Of a DNA stretch of 33,774 bases, positions 8,575 to 15,484 are shown in pieces. The notes under the pieces are model-generated. The model saw only the letters and a list, made by a program, of their open reading frames with translations, made no database searches and was not told the origin of the DNA. Source of the stretch: Candidatus Cloacimonadota bacterium (GTDB taxonomy: Bacteria; Cloacimonadota; Cloacimonadia; Cloacimonadales; Cloacimonadaceae); the NCBI GenBank assembly GCA_029565535.1, contig JAKQNZ010000099.1, positions 1 to 33,774 of the forward strand, in the 5' to 3' direction. Each line of letters starts with the position of its first letter. The first letter of the stretch is position 1. The translations under genes were made by a program, and so were the position numbers.

Positions 8575-11031
8575 ATGAAAGACGCTTTAAAAGAAAAGAT
8601 TTCCCGCACCGAGATCCAGGACAGTGCCGAGAATATCGTTACCCGTTTTATTTACCATCTGAAATACACACAAGGCAAGGACCAGTTTTCCACCACTCCG
8701 ATGGACTGCTATCTCAGTTTTGCCGCTTCAGTGAAGGACATTTTACTTGACAAATGGCTGAAAACCCAACCCAAGGAATATGCCGCCCAGCGTAAAAGAG
8801 TTTACTATCTGTCCTTGGAATACCTGATCGGACGCAGCTTGAATAACGCCATCCTGAACCTGGACATCACCAAACAGAGCCAGAAAGCCTTGGAAGAAAT
8901 GGGTTATGACCTCAGCATAGTCAGCGAACTCGAATGGGATGCAGGCCTTGGAAACGGAGGATTGGGAAGGTTAGCGGCCTGTTTTTTGGATTCACTATCC
9001 ACCCTTAGAATCCCTGCTTTCGGCTACGGCATCCGCTATGAATATGGCATTTTTTTCCAACACATCAAAAATGGCGAACAGGTCGAAACACCCGACAACT
9101 GGCTTCGTTACGGCTCTGTTTGGGAGATTGGCCATCCCGAAAGGCTGTTCCCCGTCCAGTTTGGCGGATATGCCAGGGAAACGATGGATCATGAGGGCAA
9201 TAAACATAGCCAGTGGATTCCCGCCGATACGGTGATGGCCATGGCTTACGACTATCTGATTCCAGGTTTTCAAAACGACTATGTAAACACGCTTCGACTG
9301 TGGAGCGCCAAGAGTAGCCGTGATTTTAACCTAAGCTACTTCAACGAAGGTGATTACGTTCAAGCAGTGGCGGATAAAAACCACGGCGAAATGATTTCCA
9401 AAGTGCTTTATCCAAAAGACAACAAAATGCAGGGCAAGGAATTGCGCCTTAAACAAGAGTATTTCTTTGTCTGCGCTACTCTTCAGGATGTTTTACGCCG
9501 GTTCCACAAAAAAGATAATGATCTCAGGAATCTGCCCGAAAAAGCTGCCATACAAATGAACGACACCCACCCCGCCATCGCTGTGGCAGAATTGATGCGC
9601 CTGTTGGTGGATGAAAAGAATTTGAAATGGGAAATCGCCTGGGATATCACTCAACAAACTCTGGCTTACACGAATCATACGATCCTGCCCGAAGCCTTAG
9701 AAAAATGGCAGCTTAACCTCTTTGAGCAGATACTCCCCAGGCATCTGCAAATAATCTATGAGATAAACTTCCGCTTTCTGTCTCACCTGCGCCTGAATGC
9801 CTTCCCCGATCAGGAACTGATCCGTAAGGTGTCAATAATCGAGGAAGAACCGGTAAAAAGTGTGCGCATGGCAAATCTGGCTATCCTGGGTTCACATAGC
9901 ATCAATGGAGTTTCCGCTCTGCATTCAGAACTGCTGAAAACACATGTCTTCAAAGAGTTTTATAGCCTTTTCCCTGAGCGCTTTAATAACAAAACCAATG
10001 GGATAACCCCACGACGTTGGCTGATGCTCTGCAATCCACGTTTGACCGATCTGATCAGCAAAGCCATTGGTCCTGCCTGGAAAAACGATCTGATGCAATT
10101 GGAAAAGCTGAAAGTATACCGGAACGACAAAACTTTCCTGGAAGACCTGGGTGAGGTCAAGCTTCTGAACAAACAGGATTTCTGCAGTTATGTGGCAGAT
10201 ACGCACAAAAAAATCCTGAATCCCGACAGCATCTTCGATTTTCAGGCCAAACGCATTCACGAATACAAGCGACAACTTTTAAACGCCCTGGGCATCATCC
10301 ATCTGATCCTGAGAATAAAACGCGGCGAAGATATCTTTCCCCAGAGCTTTTTCTTCGCCGGAAAGGCTGCTCCCGGCTATTACGAAGCGAAACTGATCAT
10401 TCGCTTTATCACTGCCCTCAGCAGCTATATTGAGCATGATAAGCAGCTTTCTGAAAGACTTTCTGTGCTATTTCTACCGAATTACCGGGTTACCCTGGCC
10501 GAACGCATCATGCCCGCCGCTGAAATCTCCAAACAAATTTCAACCGCGGGAACCGAAGCCTCTGGAACCGGCAACATGAAATTTGCCCTGAACGGAGCTC
10601 TGACTATCGGAACCCTGGATGGAGCAAATATTGAAATGCGCGAAGCCTGTGGAGCCGATAACTTCTTCCTCTTCGGCATGACTGCCGCGGAAGTGGAACA
10701 CCTGAAGGCAAACGGCTACCATCCCTACGAGCTGATGCACAGCAACCAGGCCTTGAAGGATATCTTCGATTTTATTCAGTCCGACGAACTCTGCCCCCTA
10801 AGCCCGGGATTATTTACTCCCTTGCTCGATCTGCTGCTGCACCAAGGCGACTTCTACTGCCTGATTGCCGATTTGCCTGATTACCTGAGGGTTTGCTCGG
10901 AAGCGGCCAAAACCTATCAGAACAAGGCTGTTTGGAACGCCATGTCGCTGGCCAATATTGCTGCAATGGGGCGTTTCTCTTCCGATGAAACTATCAAAGG
11001 CTATGCCAGAGAGATCTGGAAAGTGATGTAA
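8575..11031 (+). CDS. glgP: Glycogen/alpha-glucan phosphorylase (GT35)
   Basis: This PLP-dependent enzyme releases glucose-1-phosphate from alpha-1,4-glucans. At 818 residues it has the normal length for the glycogen/maltodextrin phosphorylase family and is collinear with it: the N-terminal block with YYLSLEYLIGRSL (77-89), GLGNGGLGRLAACFLDSL (124-141), the NDTHP segment (329-333), NGITPRRWL (475-483), KRIHEYKRQL (559-568), and the PLP motif EASGTGNMKFALNG with the cofactor lysine at K669. The start ATG has a strong GGGAGG box 5 bases upstream. Substrate preference (glycogen, starch or maltodextrin) cannot be decided from sequence. It stands alone, convergent with polA; only 33 bp separate the two stop codons, with no visible terminator. 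Confidence 0.95.
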   Translation: MKDALKEKISRTEIQDSAENIVTRFIYHLKYTQGKDQFSTTPMDCYLSFAASVKDILLDKWLKTQPKEYAAQRKRVYYLSLEYLIGRSLNNAILNLDITKQSQKALEEMGYDLSIVSELEWDAGLGNGGLGRLAACFLDSLSTLRIPAFGYGIRYEYGIFFQHIKNGEQVETPDNWLRYGSVWEIGHPERLFPVQFGGYARETMDHEGNKHSQWIPADTVMAMAYDYLIPGFQNDYVNTLRLWSAKSSRDFNLSYFNEGDYVQAVADKNHGEMISKVLYPKDNKMQGKELRLKQEYFFVCATLQDVLRRFHKKDNDLRNLPEKAAIQMNDTHPAIAVAELMRLLVDEKNLKWEIAWDITQQTLAYTNHTILPEALEKWQLNLFEQILPRHLQIIYEINFRFLSHLRLNAFPDQELIRKVSIIEEEPVKSVRMANLAILGSHSINGVSALHSELLKTHVFKEFYSLFPERFNNKTNGITPRRWLMLCNPRLTDLISKAIGPAWKNDLMQLEKLKVYRNDKTFLEDLGEVKLLNKQDFCSYVADTHKKILNPDSIFDFQAKRIHEYKRQLLNALGIIHLILRIKRGEDIFPQSFFFAGKAAPGYYEAKLIIRFITALSSYIEHDKQLSERLSVLFLPNYRVTLAERIMPAAEISKQISTAGTEASGTGNMKFALNGALTIGTLDGANIEMREACGADNFFLFGMTAAEVEHLKANGYHPYELMHSNQALKDIFDFIQSDELCPLSPGLFTPLLDLLLHQGDFYCLIADLPDYLRVCSEAAKTYQNKAVWNAMSLANIAAMGRFSSDETIKGYAREIWKVM

Positions 11032-11064
11032 CTGGATTAGGAACCTTCTGACCGCTTTGCCTTC

Positions 11065-13821
11065 TCAATGCGCCTCAAACCAGTTTTGGCCTGTTCCCAG
11101 GTCTGTCTTCAGCTGCACCACGTTGCGCCAGATCTCCGGTAAAGCGTTTTCCATGCAGCCTTGCACCAGGCTTCTGGCCTCATCCAAGGTGGATTTGTGC
11201 ACCTCGAACACCAGTTCGTCGTGTACCTGCAGGATCATTCTGAGGTCATCGCGTTTGTTGATTAGCTGGTGGATGTTGAGCATGGCAATTTTTATGATGT
11301 CTGCTGCGCTGCCCTGAATGGGCATGTTTACCGATACCCGCTCAGCCTCGCTTTTCAGTCCCTGGTTCTTGCTGGTGATATTTGGCAGATATAGTCTTCG
11401 GCCAAAAAGAGTCTCGCAGTAGTGCTCCTGGTGCGCTTTTTGGATGCAGCTATTGATGTAAGTGCGGATAGAAGGAAATTGGGCGAAATAGCTTTCGATG
11501 ATGGCTTTTGCTTCGCTAAGACTGATCCCCAGTTCTCGTGAAAGTTTGCGCTGTCCCATCCCATATAGAATTCCGAAGTTGATGGTTTTGGCAGCCCGGC
11601 GTTGATCGCTGCTAACCTCATCCAGAGCAACCGAATAGATTCTGGCGGCAGTTCGTTTGTGAATATCCTGATTATTGCGGAAAGCCTCGATCAATAGCTC
11701 GTCCCTGCTCATCAAAGCCAGGAGTCTCAGCTCGATCTGCGAATAATCCGCTGCCATAATCAGGTGCTGTGAGTCCCGCGCACAGAAGGCTTTGCGTATT
11801 TCACGTCCCAATTCGGTACGAACCGGGATATTCTGCAGATTAGGATTTGTGGAGGAAAGCCGGCCCGTGGAAGCCACAGTTTGATTGAAGGAAGAATGGA
11901 TGCGGTTCGTAAGCGGATTCAGCATCTTTGGCAGAGCGCTTACATAGGTTGACTGCAGCTTGCTAAGCTGGCGATATTGGATTAGCTGAGCTGCGATCTC
12001 ATAATCTTCAGAAAGCTCTTCCAGCACGCTGTTGTCAGTGGAAAAACCGGTTTTGGTCTTTTTGCGGTTGGGCAGGCCTTTCTCCTCGAAGAGCAGCTTG
12101 GCGAGCTGTTGTGTGGAGTTCAGGTTAAATTCATATCCTGCATACTGATAGATGGCATCGATCAGTTTCTTTAGCTCCAGATTGATCAGATGCGAGATAT
12201 CGCTCAGGATGCTGGTATCGATTGCGACCCCGTTTTCCTCCATCTTCTGCAACACCCTGATCAGCGGTAATTCTATGTTGTCGTAAAGGTTGGCCATGGG
12301 GCTGAAGTCGATTTTCCTACGATAAATCGGATAAAGCTGCCAAACCGCCCAGGCATCTTCAGCAGCGTAAACACAAGCCTTCCCGGTATCCACCAAATCA
12401 AAGCTGATCTGGCTTTTCCCTTTTCCAATCAGTTCGGTGATAGGTATCATTGCGTGATTCAGTTCGCGCAGGGCACAGGCGTCCAGGGAATAGGAATTGA
12501 TGCCTGGATCCAGCACATAAGCTGCCAGCATGGTATCGAAGATGGGGTTCTCCAGCTTCAGCCCATGCCTGCCTAAAACACAGAGATCGTACTTCAAATT
12601 ATGCCCCAGAAGATGTTTTCCAGCAAGTGCTGATTCCAGGTGGCGCAGCACTTCCTTTAAAGGAAGATTGTCGCTTAGTTGATGTCCCAAAGGAAGATAA
12701 TAGGCTTTATCGCCGGCCATGCAAAGAGATATCCCCACCAGGTTTGCCTGCATGGGATCAAGCGCATCGGTTTCAGTGTCGATGCTAATCATTTCGCTTC
12801 TTTTTATCTCATTCAGCAAGCCAACAAATCCCAGCTTGTCCACCAGAACAGCTTCAAACTCAGTTTGCTGTTGTTCGCTCAGCTTCTCTGGCTCAGGTTT
12901 TTCCGGCTCTGCAAAGATATCATCCTGATATTCGTTAGCTATGGATGGGCTTTGCTGCAAAGGATACTTCTGTTCTATCTTGCGGCGTAGCGAGCTGATT
13001 TCATGCTCGATCAGCAGAGGCAGGGCAGCTCTTAGATTTCCTGGATCGAACTGCAAATCGCTAAGCTCAGAAACGGAGAGGGGAACTGAAATATCTATGG
13101 TTGCCAGATGCTGTGAAAGATAAGCATTCTCCTTTTCTTCTTTCAGTTTTTCGGCAAAGCGGGATTTTATCTTATCCAGATTGGCGTAGATTCCGTCCAG
13201 GCTTTGATATTCCTGCAGGAGTGCTTCGGCGGTTTTGGCTCCTATGCTTTTGACGCCTGGGATGTTGTCAGATGAATCACCCACCAGGGCCAGGTAATCC
13301 ACAAACTGCTGCGGCCAGACTCCGTATTTATGGTACACTGCCTGGGAATCAAGCCTGATGTCCTTCATGGGATCGAGCAGGCTGGTGCGCTCGTTCACCA
13401 ATTGGCAATAGTCTTTGTCGCTCGTTACCAGAACGATTTCTGCCTCGTTTTGGAAGCGGTTTGCCAGGGTTCCCAGGATATCGTCGGCTTCGAAGCCATC
13501 CTTGCCAAGCTCTGGCAAGCCAATTAAGCGGAAAAACTCGTGAACCCGCTCGATTTGGGCTATCAGATCATCAGGCATGGGAGGCCGATTTGCCTTGTAA
13601 GCTTCGTAAATATTGTGCCTAAAAGTGGGCGGCTTACGGTCAAAGGCGATGGCGAGATGGCTGGCCTGGGTGATTTCCAGCAGGTGCATGAAGGAGTTTA
13701 TCACTCCATAAATCGCGCTGATGTTCATTCTTTTGCTGTTTATCAGAGGATTTTTGATAAAGGCAAAGTGCGCTCTGTAAAGCAAGGCGGAACCGTCGAT
13801 CAAGTAAAGCTTGTGTCCCAT
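11065..13821 (-). CDS. polA: DNA polymerase I
   Basis: This 918-residue protein has all three Pol I activities by motif. The 5' nuclease domain occupies about 1-290 (MGHKLYLIDGSALLYRAHFA; D134/D136 in TSDKDYCQL; GDSSDNIPGVKSIG near 181-194). The 3'-5' exonuclease domain occupies about 320-510, with proofreading residues intact: D348 and E350 in DTETD, D412 in HNLKYD, D489 in YAAED. The polymerase domain carries motif A (D692 in ADYSQIE), motif B (RRAAKTINFGILYG, 741-754) and motif C (H867-D868-E869 in QVHDELVFE), and ends in GQNWFEAH. The frame is open 56 codons further upstream, but the family start is the ATG at 13821, which overlaps the previous stop as TAATG, so translation is probably coupled. 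Roles: Okazaki fragment processing and repair. Confidence 0.97.
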   Translation of the reverse strand: MGHKLYLIDGSALLYRAHFAFIKNPLINSKRMNISAIYGVINSFMHLLEITQASHLAIAFDRKPPTFRHNIYEAYKANRPPMPDDLIAQIERVHEFFRLIGLPELGKDGFEADDILGTLANRFQNEAEIVLVTSDKDYCQLVNERTSLLDPMKDIRLDSQAVYHKYGVWPQQFVDYLALVGDSSDNIPGVKSIGAKTAEALLQEYQSLDGIYANLDKIKSRFAEKLKEEKENAYLSQHLATIDISVPLSVSELSDLQFDPGNLRAALPLLIEHEISSLRRKIEQKYPLQQSPSIANEYQDDIFAEPEKPEPEKLSEQQQTEFEAVLVDKLGFVGLLNEIKRSEMISIDTETDALDPMQANLVGISLCMAGDKAYYLPLGHQLSDNLPLKEVLRHLESALAGKHLLGHNLKYDLCVLGRHGLKLENPIFDTMLAAYVLDPGINSYSLDACALRELNHAMIPITELIGKGKSQISFDLVDTGKACVYAAEDAWAVWQLYPIYRRKIDFSPMANLYDNIELPLIRVLQKMEENGVAIDTSILSDISHLINLELKKLIDAIYQYAGYEFNLNSTQQLAKLLFEEKGLPNRKKTKTGFSTDNSVLEELSEDYEIAAQLIQYRQLSKLQSTYVSALPKMLNPLTNRIHSSFNQTVASTGRLSSTNPNLQNIPVRTELGREIRKAFCARDSQHLIMAADYSQIELRLLALMSRDELLIEAFRNNQDIHKRTAARIYSVALDEVSSDQRRAAKTINFGILYGMGQRKLSRELGISLSEAKAIIESYFAQFPSIRTYINSCIQKAHQEHYCETLFGRRLYLPNITSKNQGLKSEAERVSVNMPIQGSAADIIKIAMLNIHQLINKRDDLRMILQVHDELVFEVHKSTLDEARSLVQGCMENALPEIWRNVVQLKTDLGTGQNWFEAH

Positions 13822-14162
13822 TACACTTCTTCTTTCAAGGCTTCCCAATACTCTATTGCCCTGCGGTGGTGAGGAATAACTATGGAGCCGCCTACCAGAA
13901 GAGCTATGGCAAAGGTTTCCTGTAATTCTGCATCGCTTATCTGCAAAGCTTTGCATTGACCCAGGTGATAGCGGATGCAATCGTCGCAACGCAGCACCAG
14001 GGAAGCAACCAGGCCCAGCAGTTCTTTTGTTCTTGCGCTCAGTGCAGCTTCGGCATAGGCGGCGTGATCAAAGGAATAAAAGCGTTTCACGTTCAGATTG
14101 GCCTTGTCGAGGGCAAGCTCGGTTAGGCGGGTACGTTCGGCATTAAATTCTTTTGGTTTCAT
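13821..14162 (-). CDS. Carboxymuconolactone decarboxylase/AhpD-like protein
   Basis: This small protein of 113 residues has the CMD/AhpD fold signature: C59-D-D-C62 followed by H66 (LRCDDCIRYHLGQC), and the helix EALSARTKELLGLVASL before it. The CxxCxxxH arrangement is typical of AhpD-like members with thiol peroxidase or disulfide reductase activity rather than true decarboxylases, which lack the Cys pair. It overlaps the dehydrogenase stop by one base (TGATG) and the polA start by one base (TAATG), so it is the middle gene of a coupled operon. The exact substrate is unknown. A role in redox protection is an inference from the Cys pair. Confidence 0.85.
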   Translation of the reverse strand: MKPKEFNAERTRLTELALDKANLNVKRFYSFDHAAYAEAALSARTKELLGLVASLVLRCDDCIRYHLGQCKALQISDAELQETFAIALLVGGSIVIPHHRRAIEYWEALKEEV

Positions 14163-15256
14163 CAGTGCGTCCTTACTTTTTCCAAAATCAAGCGAACCTG
14201 ATATTCGCTGACGGGGAAAGGATTGAGAGCCATGTTGCGACTGGCCATGATCTGGGGTATGGCCTCAACGATAAAGGCGTCCGAAAGAGGCAGGGTTTTT
14301 GGGAAGGGAAGGCTGTTCAGCCAGGTCAGAAACCCTTTGCGGGTTGTATTAACTGCGCTGAACAGGCTTTCCAGATCGCTGCCAATGGCAGGATAATATA
14401 GCTCCATCACCGCTTCCATAACCATGGCATTGGCCAGGCCATGCGGAACGCCATAGTCTGTGGTTAATGGATATCCTGCCGAGTGCTGCAAGGTTGTGCT
14501 GCCCTGGGCGATCACCATTCCGCCATACAGAGAGGCTTGCATCAGCTTTTCTCTGGCCAGAAGGTTGTCCGGTTCGTTCAAAACCAGGGGGAGGTATTCC
14601 ATCAGGTTGGCAATGCCCTTGTAAATCAGGGGCAACACAAGGGGAGTACGCAGCTTGCTGTAGATGCCTTCCAAAAGGTGGCTCAGGGCGTCGAGAGCGG
14701 TATTCAGAGTGACGTTTGACGGGCTGCTGAGAGTGTAAACGGGGTCCAGAATTGCCAGCCTTGGAAAGGCCAGAGAATGCCCAAAACCAGCTTTTCTGCG
14801 GGTTTCGTAATCTGTTAGAACGCTATATTGAGTGGCCTCGCTCCCGGTTCCGGAAGTGGTGGGAATCGCCACCAGGGGATAGGCCTTTGCGAAGCGCTGG
14901 GTGTCGTAAAGCTCATTCTTTTGCAAATCGTTTGCCGCAGCCAGTGATATTGCCTTTGCGGCATCGATGGGGCTTCCACCTCCGATTGCGACTATGAAAT
15001 CGCAGGAACTGGCTTTGAAAAGCTCTTTGCCCTGGATGACGCTTTCCAGGCTGGGGTTTTCGCTGATGCCGTCATAGACTGCATAATCGATTCCAAACTC
15101 AGATAGTATTAGCTGGCAATCCCGAAGGGCACCACTCGCTTTGGCGCTGGATTTACCGGTAACCACGAAGGCCTTTTTGCCGAGGTTCTGCAGTTCTGGT
15201 TTTGCTTTCTGCAAGGCCTGGCTGGCGAAAATAATCTTTACGGGACAGAAAAACAT
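14162..15256 (-). CDS. Iron-containing alcohol dehydrogenase
   Basis: This 364-residue protein belongs to the group III, iron-dependent alcohol dehydrogenases. The NAD(P)-binding glycine motif is at 91-101 (IGGGSPIDAAK) and a second conserved motif at 131-140 (IPTTSGTGSE). The four expected iron ligands are visible as D189, H193, H258 and H272 (ALDALSHLLEG, LQHSAGY, GVPHGLANA). It would interconvert an alcohol and an aldehyde or ketone; the substrate cannot be read from sequence. The start ATG at 15256 follows a GAGGAAA box. It is the first gene of an operon with the AhpD-like gene and polA. Metabolically it has no obvious link to polA. Confidence 0.92.
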   Translation of the reverse strand: MFFCPVKIIFASQALQKAKPELQNLGKKAFVVTGKSSAKASGALRDCQLILSEFGIDYAVYDGISENPSLESVIQGKELFKASSCDFIVAIGGGSPIDAAKAISLAAANDLQKNELYDTQRFAKAYPLVAIPTTSGTGSEATQYSVLTDYETRRKAGFGHSLAFPRLAILDPVYTLSSPSNVTLNTALDALSHLLEGIYSKLRTPLVLPLIYKGIANLMEYLPLVLNEPDNLLAREKLMQASLYGGMVIAQGSTTLQHSAGYPLTTDYGVPHGLANAMVMEAVMELYYPAIGSDLESLFSAVNTTRKGFLTWLNSLPFPKTLPLSDAFIVEAIPQIMASRNMALNPFPVSEYQVRLILEKVRTH

Positions 15257-15313
15257 GTTTCCTCATTTAATGATGCTTTTTAGAAAATCTAATCTGTTTA
15301 GTGGGGTTTGACA

Positions 15314-15334
15314 TAAAAAAAACCTCAAAGGTTT
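15314..15334 (-). terminator. Candidate Rho-independent terminator after the M1 peptidase gene
   Basis: Read on the minus strand, a 6-bp stem AAACCT/AGGTTT with loop TTG (15334-15320) runs into a series of T residues (eight in a row counting those in the stem). It lies between the peptidase stop and the dehydrogenase start, in the right orientation to end peptidase transcription. The stem is short and AT-rich, so efficiency may be modest. Confidence 0.5.
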
Positions 15335-15463
15335 CTCACCATAAGCGGTACCATCTTAGCCGGTCAAACTATATTTCTGGCTTTCTTATCCCATACCCAT
15401 CCATATCTTACCCAATGTTTATAAGATGGGCATAGGGTGGAAACAGGATGGGATAGAGCGTAG

Positions 15464-15482
15464 CTCCGTCATACTGACGGAG
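15464..15482 (-). other. GC-rich hairpin directly after the peptidase stop codon
   Basis: CTCCGTCA (15464-15471) and TGACGGAG (15475-15482) form a perfect 8-bp stem with a 3-base loop, two bases past the peptidase stop. No T-run follows on the minus strand, so it is either part of a compound 3' end, an mRNA-stabilising hairpin or a Rho-dependent site. Confidence 0.4.
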
Positions 15483-15484
15483 GC

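Noticed and set aside
13822-13989. 56-residue N-terminal extension of DNA polymerase I
   Set aside because: It overlaps the AhpD-like gene in another frame and has no similarity to Pol I; the coupled ATG at 13821 gives the conserved N-terminus.
15307-15335. Plus-strand TTGACA at 15308 as a promoter
   Set aside because: No -10 box at a usable distance, and the next plus-strand gene is over 3 kb away beyond the divergent peptidase. The minus-strand terminator explains the sequence better.
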